Shown piece after piece: positions 32,771 through 42,073 of a stretch of 64,000 nt of DNA. Both the position numbers and the translations under genes were made by a program. The notes under the pieces were generated by a model, which saw only the letters and a list, made by a program, of their open reading frames with translations, made no database searches and was not told the DNA's origin. The stretch comes from Micromonosporaceae bacterium KJ-029. GTDB lineage: Bacteria; Actinomycetota; Actinomycetes; Mycobacteriales; Micromonosporaceae. The DNA lies in assembly GCA_005402585.1 (NCBI GenBank), contig BIFP01000035.1, forward strand, positions 124,001 through 188,000. Direction: 5' to 3'. Each line of letters opens with the position of its first letter. Within the stretch, counting starts at the first letter, position 1.

Positions 32771-33205
32771 ATGGTCGCGACCTCGAAGTTCGAGCGCATG
32801 CTGCGCGGGGCCGTGCTCCGCGTGACCCGTCCGCGGGTCGCGGTGCTGACCGCGGTGCACGCGCATCCGCACGCCGACACACTGTCGATCCTCGGTGCCG
32901 TGCGCAGGGAGCTACCCGACGTGTCCCACCAGGCCGTGTACGACGTGTTGCGGGCGCTGACCGCTGCCGGGCTGGTACGCCGCATCGAGCCGGCCGGCTC
33001 AGCGGCCCGCTACGAGTCGCGGGTCGGGGACAACCATCACCACGTCGTGTGCCGGTCGTGCGGCGCCATCGCCGACGTCGACTGCGCCGTCGGCGAGACC
33101 CCCTGCCTGACCGCGTCCGACAACCAGGGCTTCTCGATCGACGAGGCCGAGGTCATCTACTGGGGGGTTTGCCCCGGGTGTGTCGCGGTACCAGCAACCA
33201 GTTGA
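32771..33205 (+). CDS. furA: Fur-family repressor (FurA-type)
   Basis: A 144-residue metalloregulator. DNA-binding helix VSHQAVYDVLRALTAAGLVRRI (residues about 57-78), metal-site histidines in GDNHHHVVCRSCGAI, and two CxxC pairs (CRSC; CPGC). It is directly upstream of katG with the start of that gene 34 bp beyond its stop, the classical FurA-KatG pairing in actinomycetes, where it represses katG and itself until oxidised. Confidence 0.9.
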   Translation: MVATSKFERMLRGAVLRVTRPRVAVLTAVHAHPHADTLSILGAVRRELPDVSHQAVYDVLRALTAAGLVRRIEPAGSAARYESRVGDNHHHVVCRSCGAIADVDCAVGETPCLTASDNQGFSIDEAEVIYWGVCPGCVAVPATS

Positions 33206-33239
33206 GACAGAACGAGCGATGACAGGGAGAAGGACCGAG

Positions 33240-35438
33240 GTGCCTGAGCACGGCAGCGAGAGCGAGAACCCGGCAATCCCCGCCCCGACTCCGAAGCCGA
33301 GTCGGCCGAGGACCAACCAGGACTGGTGGCCGAACCAGCTGAACCTTCAGGTTCTGCATCAGCACTCACCCCGCGCCAACCCGATGGGTGAGTCCCACAA
33401 ATACGCGGAGGAGTTCAAGAAGCTCGACGTCGAGGCGTTGAAGCGGGACGTCTTCGAGGTGATGACGACATCGCAGGACTGGTGGCCGGCCGACTACGGC
33501 CACTACGGGCCACTCTTCATCCGGATGAGCTGGCACTCCGCCGGCACGTACCGGATCGAGGACGGCCGCGGCGGTGGCGGCGACGGCGCTCAGCGTTTCG
33601 CCCCGCTCAACAGCTGGCCAGACAACGCGAGCCTCGACAAGGCCCGCCGACTGCTCTGGCCGGTCAAGCAGAAGTACGGGCGGACGATCTCCTGGGCCGA
33701 CCTGCTGGTCTTCGCCGGCAACTGCGCCCTGGAGTCGATGGGGTTCAAAACCTTCGGCTTCGGCTTCGGGCGCGAGGACATCTGGGAGCCCGAGGAGATC
33801 TTCTGGGGGCCGGAGGACACCTGGCTCGGCGACGAGCGCTACAGCGGTGACCGGAGGCTCGCCCGCCCGCTCGGCGCCGTGCAGATGGGGCTGATCTACG
33901 TGAACCCGGAGGGGCCCAACGGCACTCCGGATCCGCAGGCCGCCGCCTGGGACATCCGCGAAACGTTCCGTCGGATGGCGATGAACGACGAGGAGACCGT
34001 CGCACTCATCGCTGGCGGCCACACGTTCGGCAAGACCCACGGCGCCGCCCGGGCTGACGAGTACGTCGGCCCCGAACCCGAGGGCGCCCCGCTCGAGGAG
34101 CAGGGCCTGGGCTGGAAGAACAGCTTCGGCAGCGGCAAGGGTGCGGACACGATCACCAGCGGGCTCGAAGGCGCCTGGACGCCCACCCCGACCACGTGGG
34201 ACAACAGTTTTTTCGAGACCCTGTTCGGCTACGAGTGGGAGGTCACCGAGAGCCCGGCCGGCGCGAAGCAGTGGCGACCGAAGGGCGGGGCCGGGGCGGA
34301 CGCCGTGCCCGGTGCCCACGACCCCGCAGTCAGGTACGCCCCGATGATGGCGACGACGGACATCGCGTTGCGGGTCGACCCGACCTACGAGCCGATCTCC
34401 CGACGCTTCATGGAGAACCCGGACCAGTTCGCGGACGCGTTCGCCAAGGCCTGGTACAAGCTGCTGCACCGCGACATGGGGCCCGTCTCGCGCTACCTCG
34501 GCCCGTGGGTCCCGGAGCCGCAACTCTGGCAGGACCCCGTTCCGGCGGTCGATCACGACCTGGTCACCGACGAGTACATCGCCGCCCTCAAGGCCGAGCT
34601 GCTCGCATCGAACCTGTCCATCTCCCAGCTGGTCGTGACCGCCTGGGCATCGGCGGCGAGCTTCCGTGGCACCGACATGCGGGGCGGGGCCAACGGGGCG
34701 CGGATCCGGCTCGAGCCGCAGCGGAACTGGGAGGTCAACGACCCCGCCCAACTCGCGACCGTGCTACGGACCCTGGAGCAGATCCAGCAGGAGTTCAACA
34801 ACTCACCGACCGGTGGGAAGAAGATCTCGCTCGCCGACCTGATCGTGTTGGGCGGGTGCGCGGCGATCGAGCAGGCGGCCAGGAACGCCGGACATGACAT
34901 CACTGTCCCGTTCGCACCGGGGCGTACCGACGCTTCCCAGACACAGACCGACGTGGAGTCGTTCGCCGTACTCGAACCCAGGGCCGACGGGTTCCGCAAC
35001 TACCTACGCGCCGGACAGAAGCTGTCACCGGAGACCCTGCTGCTGGACCGGGCCAACCTGTTGACGCTGACCGCGCCCGAGATGACGGTCCTGATCGGCG
35101 GCATGCGGGCCTTGAACGCCAACGCGAGACAGGCGCAGCACGGTGTCCTCACCGACCGGCCGGAGACGCTGACCAACGACTTCTTCGTGAACCTGCTCGA
35201 CATCGGCACGGAGTGGAAGGCCTCGACCTCGGCCGAGAACGTGTACGAGGGCCGGGACCGCAGCACCGGCGAGACCCGGTGGACCGCCACCGCCGTCGAC
35301 CTCGTCTTCGGTTCGAACTCCCAACTCCGAGCCATCGCGGAGGTCTACGCCAGCCGCGACGCGCGGGAGAAGTTCGTCCAGGACTTCGTCGCGGCGTGGG
35401 TCAAGGTCATGAACCTGGACCGGTACGACCTGACCTGA
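33240..35438 (+). CDS. katG: Catalase-peroxidase
   Basis: The 732-residue bifunctional haem enzyme removes hydrogen peroxide. The distal site is RMSWHSAGTYR (Arg, Trp, His near residue 90). The Tyr of the Met-Tyr-Trp crosslink is in MGLIYVNPEGPNG and the Met in RRMAMNDEETVAL. The proximal His is in GGHTFGKTHGA. The C-terminal duplicated, haem-free half follows. The GTG at 33240 has AGAAGG 6 nt upstream and is preferred over an ATG at 33219. It is co-transcribed with and controlled by furA. Confidence 0.95.
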   Translation: MPEHGSESENPAIPAPTPKPSRPRTNQDWWPNQLNLQVLHQHSPRANPMGESHKYAEEFKKLDVEALKRDVFEVMTTSQDWWPADYGHYGPLFIRMSWHSAGTYRIEDGRGGGGDGAQRFAPLNSWPDNASLDKARRLLWPVKQKYGRTISWADLLVFAGNCALESMGFKTFGFGFGREDIWEPEEIFWGPEDTWLGDERYSGDRRLARPLGAVQMGLIYVNPEGPNGTPDPQAAAWDIRETFRRMAMNDEETVALIAGGHTFGKTHGAARADEYVGPEPEGAPLEEQGLGWKNSFGSGKGADTITSGLEGAWTPTPTTWDNSFFETLFGYEWEVTESPAGAKQWRPKGGAGADAVPGAHDPAVRYAPMMATTDIALRVDPTYEPISRRFMENPDQFADAFAKAWYKLLHRDMGPVSRYLGPWVPEPQLWQDPVPAVDHDLVTDEYIAALKAELLASNLSISQLVVTAWASAASFRGTDMRGGANGARIRLEPQRNWEVNDPAQLATVLRTLEQIQQEFNNSPTGGKKISLADLIVLGGCAAIEQAARNAGHDITVPFAPGRTDASQTQTDVESFAVLEPRADGFRNYLRAGQKLSPETLLLDRANLLTLTAPEMTVLIGGMRALNANARQAQHGVLTDRPETLTNDFFVNLLDIGTEWKASTSAENVYEGRDRSTGETRWTATAVDLVFGSNSQLRAIAEVYASRDAREKFVQDFVAAWVKVMNLDRYDLT

Positions 35439-35606
35439 CGGGCGACAGCGGCCCGGTGACCCTTACAAGATGCGGCTGCCCCGGCCCGCCCGTTGCAAAC
35501 GTTTCCATCGAAGCGCCAGATCCTGCCCGGGTTGCGGACAGAAGCACCACCTCCGGGCTCGACCAACCGTAAGGGGGGGTGGAGACGATTCACTAGGCTG
35601 CCCCCG

Positions 35607-36803
35607 GTGAGTGCAACGGATCATGAACAGGCTGCGGCGCTGTGTGCGTACCTGCGGAGCAGTGACGGTGATGCCGAGCGGCGACGGGCGGCGATCCGCT
35701 CGCTGGCCGGCATGGCCGGGGTCGACCTGGATCTTTCCGGGACGGTACTGACGGACGCGGACTTCGGCGCCGGGCGGTTCGGCGCGGTGAACTTCGCCGA
35801 CACCCGGTTCGTGGGAAGCACCTCGTTCGCCGAAGCCGAGTTCGCGGGCGAGGCCGTCTTCGCGCGGGCCGTGTTCGAGGGCGAGGCGCGGTTCCAGCGG
35901 ACCTGTTTCCACGCGACCGCCGTGTTCGGGCGGACCCGGTTCCGTCAGGTGGCGTCCTTCGCGGGCGCGGAGTTCCGTGCCATGGCCTGGTTCGGACGGG
36001 GCGAAGAGGAACTCTGGGAGGACGACGCGGCCTGGGACACCGTCGAGGAGATCGAGCCGCTGCCATGGGACGAGGTCAACGAGACCGACCCGCAATGGCC
36101 GGTCGCCGTGCTCATGGGGGACTACCAGAGTTACGAGGAAGGCGGTGACGGGGCTCGGTTCGCGGCACCCGTGACGTTCCGGGGCGCGTCGTTCGGGGAC
36201 ACGGCCTGGTTCGGCAAGGCGCGGTTCGCGGCGGAGGCCGACTTCCGGGAGGCACGGTTCGGTGGTCCGGTACACCTCGACTCGCCCGCGGTGGACCTCA
36301 CCGACGCCCGCTGGTCGGGCGACGAGGGATCGTGGCCCTGGGGCTGGTCGGTACGGGACGAGGTGCTGACCCCGGCGGAGAGTTGGGCGGCGCGCACCGA
36401 CCCGGAGGCGCTGGCCAGGTTCGGGGATGAACACCCGGAGGACCGGCAGCGGGTGGTGAACGCGATCTGCGCGTACCTGCGCACTCCGTTGCTGTTCGAG
36501 GTGAGCGGGACGCTGACCACCGAGCAGGAGCGGGTGATCGCGGACCGTGGGGCCGCGCAACGGGTTCTCGCGGCGACGTTGCGGGCGGGGCGGTGGGAGG
36601 GCATGCACCTGTGGCTCTCCGGGGCCACACTGCTCGACTTCGACCTGACCGGCTGCCGTGGCGGGGTCGCCGAGTTCACCGGCGCGCAGTTCTACGGGAC
36701 GACGCGGATCGAGCGTGGCGGGTGGGACCGGGTGGTGCTGGACCTCGGCGGCGGGCACGGGCGCGCGACCTTCCACGACGGCGCCCGACCCGAGGGCCTG
36801 TGA
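35607..36803 (+). CDS. Large pentapeptide-repeat protein
   Basis: A 398-residue protein from a GTG at 35607. Repeats centred on Phe run from about residue 45 to 145 (ADFGAGRFGAVNFADTRF, AEFAGEAVFARAVFEGEARF, FGRTRFRQVASFAGAEF). After an acidic Trp-rich insert they resume (FRGASFGDTAWFGKARF) and end near residue 375. The pattern is F-centred rather than L-centred, as in some membrane-linked actinomycete members. No helices are predicted. Function is unknown; it lies after katG but probably has its own promoter in the 168-bp gap. Confidence 0.8.
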   Translation: MSATDHEQAAALCAYLRSSDGDAERRRAAIRSLAGMAGVDLDLSGTVLTDADFGAGRFGAVNFADTRFVGSTSFAEAEFAGEAVFARAVFEGEARFQRTCFHATAVFGRTRFRQVASFAGAEFRAMAWFGRGEEELWEDDAAWDTVEEIEPLPWDEVNETDPQWPVAVLMGDYQSYEEGGDGARFAAPVTFRGASFGDTAWFGKARFAAEADFREARFGGPVHLDSPAVDLTDARWSGDEGSWPWGWSVRDEVLTPAESWAARTDPEALARFGDEHPEDRQRVVNAICAYLRTPLLFEVSGTLTTEQERVIADRGAAQRVLAATLRAGRWEGMHLWLSGATLLDFDLTGCRGGVAEFTGAQFYGTTRIERGGWDRVVLDLGGGHGRATFHDGARPEGL

Positions 36804-36948
36804 CGCCGGGGCCGGACACGGGTCATGTCGGGTAGAGCCCGCCGGCGCACCGATGCCACCGGGTCGCGCCCCGACCACAACCCGATCGGCCGCAGGCGGC
36901 ACCCGAACCCGTCAACCCGCCCTCGCCGCCCCAAACGGCGGAGGCGGG

Positions 36949-38676
36949 TCACTGCGACGACGATCGGTCCTCGGGCCCGGCGTCCTTCCGCCTGCGCCGT
37001 TGGCGAAGGGCCGTGACCAGCAGCGCTACCCCCATCGCGGCGTTGCCCCAGCGGCGCACCGCGGTGCGGACCCGCCCGGGCGGTGCGGGCGGCGGTGGCC
37101 CTGGCACCACGAGGCGGTCGACGCCGGGGTAGGCGAGCCGGGCGGCGTCGACCGCCTCCTGCTCGGTGTACGCCTCACGGTTGCTGAGGATGGCGAGGTC
37201 GGCCCGCTCGTCGTGGTAGCGCCAGCGCCACCGGTCACCGTCCGGCCACAGTTCGATCCGCTCCCCTGGACGGTGCGGCGCCGGCAACTCCGGCTCGTCG
37301 ACCGCCCGGCCCGGCGCGGGTTCGCCCGGTTGCCGCCGGGCGGCGCGCAGGTCGGCCCGGGTCAGTTCACCCAGGCGCGCCGCGTCGCCGCGGCGCAGCG
37401 CTCGGGCGAGCAGGAACGCCAGCGTTCCGGTGACCAGCGGCAGGACGAGGACCAGCACGCGCAGCGTGTTGAGCAGGTCGTATATCGGTATGCGCAGCTC
37501 CCGGGCGATGACGTCGTCGCCGCCCGCGACGATCAGGATCGCGAAGAAGGTCAGCACGCCCACCCCGATGCCGAGCCGGACCGGGTGATCGCGAGGCCGG
37601 TCGAGCAGGTGGTGTGATCGGCGGTCGCCGGTACACCAGCGTTCCACGAACGGCCAGGCGTACAGCGCCAGGAAGGTCACGCCGCCGAGCACCACCCCTG
37701 GGAAGAACGGGGCGGGCACCAGGTGGCCGGCGATCCGGAACTCCCAGGGTGGGAACAGCCGCAGGGCTCCATCACCCCACCCGATGTACCAGTCGGGCTG
37801 GGCCGGCGCCGTCGCCCCGGCCGGGACGAACGGCCCGTAGATCCACACCGGGTTGATCTGCACCAGCCCGCCGAGGGCGAACAGTACCGCCAGTACCCAG
37901 GCGAACAGCGCCAGTGAGCGAAGCGTGTAGCTGGGGTAGAGCCGGGAGCCGACCACGTTGTGTTCGGTCCGCCCCAGGCCGGGGAACTGGCTGTGCTTCT
38001 GCCGGACGATCATCGCCAGGTGCGCCGAGATCAGGGCGACCAGCAGGGCCGGTACCAGCAACACGTGGGTGATGAACAATCGCGGGATCATCTCGTCGGA
38101 GGGGAACTCTCCACCGAGGGCGAGGAACACCAGCCACGATCCCACCAGCGGTACCGATTCCGTCACCGACACGAGGATCCGTAGGCCCATGCCGGAGACC
38201 AGGTCGTCGGGCATGGAGTAGCCGGTGAAGCCGTTGGCCAGGGCGAGCACGAGCATCGTGACCCCGACCAGCCAGTTGAGTTCGCGGGGCCGGCGGAAGG
38301 CGCCGGTGAAGAAGATCCGGGTCAGGTGCACCACGATCGCCGCGACGAAGATCAGGGCCGCCCAGTGGTGGGTCTGGCGGATCATGAGTCCGCCACGTAC
38401 GTCCCAGCTAAGCCGGACCGTCGAGGCGTACGCCGCGGAGGTGGTCGAGCCGTCCAGGGGCGCGTACGAGCCCTGGTAGACGCGGTCGGCGGAGCTGGGG
38501 TCGAAGAAGAAGGTCAGGTAGACGCCGGTCAGGACGAGCGCGACGAAGGAGTAGAGGGCGATCTCGCCGAGCATGAACGACCAGTGGTCCGGGAAGACCT
38601 TGGCGAGTGCCTTGCGGACGACCGGTGAGAGCCGCAGACGGTCGTCGAAGGCGCGGGCCAGCCGATCGAGGATCAT
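36949..38676 (-). CDS. qcrB: Cytochrome bc1 complex cytochrome b subunit
   Basis: The 575-residue integral membrane subunit oxidises menaquinol. Haem-ligand histidines lie in QTHHWAALIFVAAIVVH and in FITHVLLVPALLVALISAH, two helices as expected. The usual PDWYIGW block is present near residue 290. Start is the ATG at 38676, overlapping the qcrA stop. A soluble C-terminal extension of about 150 residues follows the last helix (from about 420), typical of actinobacterial QcrB. It is the last gene of the respiratory operon. Confidence 0.95.
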   Translation of the reverse strand: MILDRLARAFDDRLRLSPVVRKALAKVFPDHWSFMLGEIALYSFVALVLTGVYLTFFFDPSSADRVYQGSYAPLDGSTTSAAYASTVRLSWDVRGGLMIRQTHHWAALIFVAAIVVHLTRIFFTGAFRRPRELNWLVGVTMLVLALANGFTGYSMPDDLVSGMGLRILVSVTESVPLVGSWLVFLALGGEFPSDEMIPRLFITHVLLVPALLVALISAHLAMIVRQKHSQFPGLGRTEHNVVGSRLYPSYTLRSLALFAWVLAVLFALGGLVQINPVWIYGPFVPAGATAPAQPDWYIGWGDGALRLFPPWEFRIAGHLVPAPFFPGVVLGGVTFLALYAWPFVERWCTGDRRSHHLLDRPRDHPVRLGIGVGVLTFFAILIVAGGDDVIARELRIPIYDLLNTLRVLVLVLPLVTGTLAFLLARALRRGDAARLGELTRADLRAARRQPGEPAPGRAVDEPELPAPHRPGERIELWPDGDRWRWRYHDERADLAILSNREAYTEQEAVDAARLAYPGVDRLVVPGPPPPAPPGRVRTAVRRWGNAAMGVALLVTALRQRRRRKDAGPEDRSSSQ

Positions 38677-39536
38677 GGCTGATCCCAGAAGCCGGCGCCG
38701 GGCGGGGCGGTGAAGTCTCCGGTGGCGCGCAGGTAGCCGTCGGAGCTGACCTCGACGGGCAGGCCGGGCAGTGGCCGGGCGGCGGGTCCGGCGATGGGCC
38801 TGGCATCGGCGAACAGGTCGAACGACGACTGGTGGCAGGGGCAGAGCATCCGGCCGGTGCCTCTGAGGTAGAGCCGGACCGGGCAACCGGCGTGCGTGCA
38901 GAGCATGGAGTAGACGACCAGCCCGTCGAGGTGGCCGCCCGACGGTGGCCGGGTGAAGCGCTCCGGGTGCAGCCGGACCGCGAAGGCCGGAGCATCCCCG
39001 GCGTCCACGTCGCCCTCGGGAAACACCCCGACCATCACGTCGGCCGGTACGTCGGCGGGCCGCAGCGGCCGCCCGTCGGCGGTCACCAGCCGTACGCCCG
39101 GTCGCCACGGGGTTTCCTTCAACGCCCGCACCGGTCGGGTCCGGTCCCACGGCAGCAGCGAGCGGAGCGGGAACAGGGCCGCGACGCCGAGTGCGCTCAG
39201 CGCCAGCCCGAGCGTGGCGAGCAGGCCCCGGCGGCGTACCGGGCTGTCCGGGGCGGTGAGCACCTCGGCGGTCATCGCCTGCTCGTCCGGGGGCGGGACG
39301 AATCCCTCGTGTTCCTCGACATAGCCGCCCACCGACACGAGTCGCCGGCCCCAGATCGACAGCCCGGTCGCCAGCCCGGCGAAGGCCACCGCGAGGCAGA
39401 CCCCCTCCCACTGGGTCTGCCCGCCTAGGCCGTAGGTCACCGCGAAGCCGATCGCGCCGGCGGCGCTGGTCAGGAAGCACAGCGCGATCCGGCGGGTCAC
39501 TCCGGGCGGCCCGGGTGGGACGGGCGGTCTTCTCAT
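38673..39536 (-). CDS. qcrA: Cytochrome bc1 complex Rieske iron-sulfur subunit
   Basis: A 287-residue Rieske protein with three N-terminal membrane helices (actinobacterial type) and the 2Fe-2S motifs CTHAGC and CPCHQSS near residues 230-250. It receives electrons from menaquinol at cytochrome b and passes them to QcrC. It overlaps qcrC and qcrB by 4 bp on either side. Confidence 0.95.
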   Translation of the reverse strand: MRRPPVPPGPPGVTRRIALCFLTSAAGAIGFAVTYGLGGQTQWEGVCLAVAFAGLATGLSIWGRRLVSVGGYVEEHEGFVPPPDEQAMTAEVLTAPDSPVRRRGLLATLGLALSALGVAALFPLRSLLPWDRTRPVRALKETPWRPGVRLVTADGRPLRPADVPADVMVGVFPEGDVDAGDAPAFAVRLHPERFTRPPSGGHLDGLVVYSMLCTHAGCPVRLYLRGTGRMLCPCHQSSFDLFADARPIAGPAARPLPGLPVEVSSDGYLRATGDFTAPPGAGFWDQP

Positions 39537-40330
39537 TGCCCCGCCCTCCTGCCCAGCCAACGGGCCGCGGTGACGAGCAGTCCGAGGGTGACGATCCAGG
39601 CGACCAGTCCCTCGGGCACCGGTCCCAGCCGGCCGAGCGAGCCGCCGCCCCGGTCCAGCCGCTCGTCGCGCAGCCGGCGCACGTACGTGGCCAGGTCGTC
39701 GACCTGCTGGTCGGTGAGCACCTGGCTGGGGAAGACCGGCATCAGTCCTGGGCCGACCCGGATGGCCTCGGCGACCTGCACGGGCGTCGCGTCGTACAGC
39801 GGTGGGGCGGTCCAGCCGTTGGTCAGCGACGCACCCGCGCCGGTCGTGCCGTGGCAGGGCGCGCAGTTGGTCGCGAACAGCTCCCGCCCGGCCTGGAGGT
39901 TTCCGGGTGCCACCTGGGGTATCTGGGGGCCGCCGCCGCCGAAGCTGGCCACGTGATCGACCAGCGCGGCGATCTCGTCGGCGGAGAAGAGCGGTTGGGT
40001 ACGGCGGGACTGCGGCTTCTCGTCCGCGATCGGCATCCGTCCGGTGGACAGCTGGAAGTCCACCGACGCCGGGCCGACCCCGATCAGCGAGGGACCGCGT
40101 TGGGTGCCCTGCCCCTGCTGGCCGTGGCAGCTGGCGCAGCTCTGCCGGTACAACTCCTCGCCGTGGGTGCCGGCGGGTGCGGGGGCACCGGTGGTGGGGG
40201 TGCCGACGCCGGCCGACGGGCTGGGGGTGGCCGGTGCGGCGAGGGCCGCCGGGCCGGCGGCCAGGGCGAGCACGGCACCGAACGCGCAGGCCCGCCCGGG
40301 GTGCCACCGCCGCTCGCAACGCTCGCTCAT
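39533..40330 (-). CDS. qcrC: Cytochrome bc1 complex dihaem cytochrome c subunit
   Basis: This 265-residue subunit has two haem c sites, CASCH (65-69) and CAPCH (156-160), a signal sequence and a C-terminal membrane anchor (about 240-260). The dihaem form is the actinobacterial type. It starts MSERCERRW, and those first residues match the start of the 84-nt mini-ORF upstream, so part of the leader probably derives from the repeat. The start overlaps the mini-ORF stop by 4 bp. Confidence 0.95.
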   Translation of the reverse strand: MSERCERRWHPGRACAFGAVLALAAGPAALAAPATPSPSAGVGTPTTGAPAPAGTHGEELYRQSCASCHGQQGQGTQRGPSLIGVGPASVDFQLSTGRMPIADEKPQSRRTQPLFSADEIAALVDHVASFGGGGPQIPQVAPGNLQAGRELFATNCAPCHGTTGAGASLTNGWTAPPLYDATPVQVAEAIRVGPGLMPVFPSQVLTDQQVDDLATYVRRLRDERLDRGGGSLGRLGPVPEGLVAWIVTLGLLVTAARWLGRRAGQ

Positions 40331-40410
40331 GTCGACACTCCGCTACGCTGCGTGCCGCCATGAGACACATCCGCACTGAGCCGAATGATTCGCTCGCAAC
40401 GCTCACTCAT
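40327..40410 (-). repeat. 84-nt mini-ORF repeat B between cytochrome c and qcrC
   Basis: A 27-codon frame starting MSERCERIIRL and ending SGVST, ATG 3 nt beyond the cytochrome c stop, TGA overlapping the qcrC ATG. It matches the 84-nt mini-ORF A at 42696-42779 at both ends: ATGAGYGAGCG and GCGAGCGAATCAT on the left, CATGA on the right. Both keep an open frame and bridge two genes. It may be a repeat element with translational-coupling function. Confidence 0.6.
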
Positions 40411-40413
40411 GGC

Positions 40414-40800
40414 TCAGTCCAGGGTGTAGAGGTAGGCGGCGATGTCCTGGGCGTCGATCGGCGGGATGCCCAGGTTCGGCATGGCCGTGCCCGCTTCGAC
40501 CGCCTGCGGATCGACGATCCAGCGCTGCAGGTTGTCGGCGTTGTTCACCAGTTCCCCGGCGATGTAGGAACGGGCGCCGAACCGGGTCAGCGGCGGGCCG
40601 ACCAGCCCGTTCGCCCCGTTGATTCCGGGGATGGTGTGGCAGGAGCCGCAGCCGTACTGGACGATGAGGGTCGCCCCTCGGTCAGGCTGGCCGGCGCGGA
40701 CCTGCGGCGGCGGGGGCGGTGGGGTGCTACTGCAGCCCGCCGCGGCGAGCAACAGCCCCAAGGCCAGCCACATCCGCGGGGTGCGGCTCCGGCGGTTCAT
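40414..40800 (-). CDS. Monohaem cytochrome c lipoprotein
   Basis: The 128-residue protein has a lipobox at LLLAAAGC (lipid Cys at about residue 24), a Pro-rich linker, one haem c site (CGSCH) and the axial Met in a TAMPNLG block near the C-terminus. It overlaps ctaG by 4 bp. Anchored on the outer face of the membrane, it could carry electrons between the bc1 complex and the caa3 oxidase. Confidence 0.9.
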   Translation of the reverse strand: MNRRSRTPRMWLALGLLLAAAGCSSTPPPPPPQVRAGQPDRGATLIVQYGCGSCHTIPGINGANGLVGPPLTRFGARSYIAGELVNNADNLQRWIVDPQAVEAGTAMPNLGIPPIDAQDIAAYLYTLD

Positions 40801-41684
40801 CGCACTCCTCCCCTGGTTCGGGCCGGCACGCGGTCTCCCGCCTCGGGCGAGGTAACCCGCTCCGGGCGTTGCCGTTGGAGGCCGACCAGCCAGCGCAGGA
40901 AGGCGGCCATGGTGGCGACCAGCACCACGACGTCCATCGGCGCCCACATCAGCAGTCCGGCCAGCTGCTGGTCGGCGAGCGGATCAGATCCGAGCACCTC
41001 GGCCGGGTAGATGGGTCCCGGCGCGAAGGTGAGCACCGCTCCCAGCGCCGATGCCGGCAGCATCGTCCCGACCAACAGCAGCATCCCGGTCGGGACCGGC
41101 AGCCGGTGCCGGGCCGTGCCGAGGACCGGCGCCCAGAGCAGCCAGGCCGAGCCGACGAAGCAGACGTGCTCGGCGACGTGCAGCACGGGATGCCGCACCG
41201 CGGCCAGGTAGGGCGCGGGCAGGTGCCAGAACCAGAGCACCAGGGTCTGCGTCCCACCCGCGACGAGCGCGGTGACCACCGGTCGGCGCAGCCATCGCAC
41301 GGCCGTGGTGGCGCGGAGTCGGGCCAGCCACCGGCGTGGCGTCGCCGGGCAGGCCAGAATCAACGGCAGACCGGCCGCGCCCGCGGCCAGCAGCGGCCCA
41401 GCGACGAGCAACAGCAGCATGTGCTGGGTCATGTGGCCGGCGAAGCCCCGGGCGGCCAGGTCCGCCACCGGCCCGCTCTGGGTGGAGAGGGTCACGAGCA
41501 GGCCGGTGGTGAAGGCGACCACCCGCCAGCCCGGCAGCACCGTCCCACGGCCCCGGCGGGACCACAGCTCGTGCACGCCCCGGCCGTAACCGGCGGCGAC
41601 CAGGGCCAACGCGGCGGCCAGCAGCATGGTGATCAGCCCGGCCAGGACCGGCTCGGCCTCGTTGCCGCCGCTCATACCTGGCAT
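40797..41684 (-). CDS. ctaG: Cytochrome oxidase assembly protein CtaG (caa3 type)
   Basis: The 295-residue protein has about seven membrane helices and the conserved histidines of the Caa3_CtaG family (GHMTQHMLLLLVAGPLLAAG; WFWHLPAPYLAAVRHPVLH). It is associated with assembly of caa3 oxidase, probably copper insertion. It overlaps the cytochrome c gene by 4 bp and the preceding membrane-protein gene by 13 bp. Confidence 0.9.
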   Translation of the reverse strand: MPGMSGGNEAEPVLAGLITMLLAAALALVAAGYGRGVHELWSRRGRGTVLPGWRVVAFTTGLLVTLSTQSGPVADLAARGFAGHMTQHMLLLLVAGPLLAAGAAGLPLILACPATPRRWLARLRATTAVRWLRRPVVTALVAGGTQTLVLWFWHLPAPYLAAVRHPVLHVAEHVCFVGSAWLLWAPVLGTARHRLPVPTGMLLLVGTMLPASALGAVLTFAPGPIYPAEVLGSDPLADQQLAGLLMWAPMDVVVLVATMAAFLRWLVGLQRQRPERVTSPEAGDRVPARTRGGVR

Positions 41685-42073
41685 GGCGGCAGCACCAGCA
41701 GGGCGACTCCGCCCAGGACGATGATCGTCAGGAAGAGAATGTTCAACCAGATGCCCACCACAGCCAGCATCCGGCTGCGGCCGACCCGGCGCTCCGGCTC
41801 GTCACCCCGAGGGGTGCGGGCGGTGCGCCGCCAGAGGAGTGCCGCGGCCAGCAGGGCGCCCAGGGTCGCCAGGGCGGGCAGTACCACGGCGAGGCCGATC
41901 GCGGCCCGCAACGGCAGCACTCCGACCCGATCCGACCCGTTGGCACAGGTCAGCTCGTCCACACTCCAGCCGGCGATGAGGTGTACGGCCCAGGCGATCG
42001 CGCCGCCGAGTACCGCGTACCAGAGCAGCAGTCCGCCGGCGAGACGGGCCCGGGGCCCGGGATGCGTGCTCAC
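41672..42073 (-). CDS. Small membrane protein of the oxidase operon
   Basis: A 133-residue protein with three hydrophobic segments (LLLWYAVLGGAIAWAVHLIAG; AAIGLAVVLPALATLGALLAAALL; AVVGIWLNILFLTIIVLGGVALL; each split by charged loops). The GTG at 42073 overlaps the ctaE stop. It does not match a subunit I can name. Position suggests an oxidase accessory or assembly role. Confidence 0.75.
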   Translation of the reverse strand: MSTHPGPRARLAGGLLLWYAVLGGAIAWAVHLIAGWSVDELTCANGSDRVGVLPLRAAIGLAVVLPALATLGALLAAALLWRRTARTPRGDEPERRVGRSRMLAVVGIWLNILFLTIIVLGGVALLVLPPCQV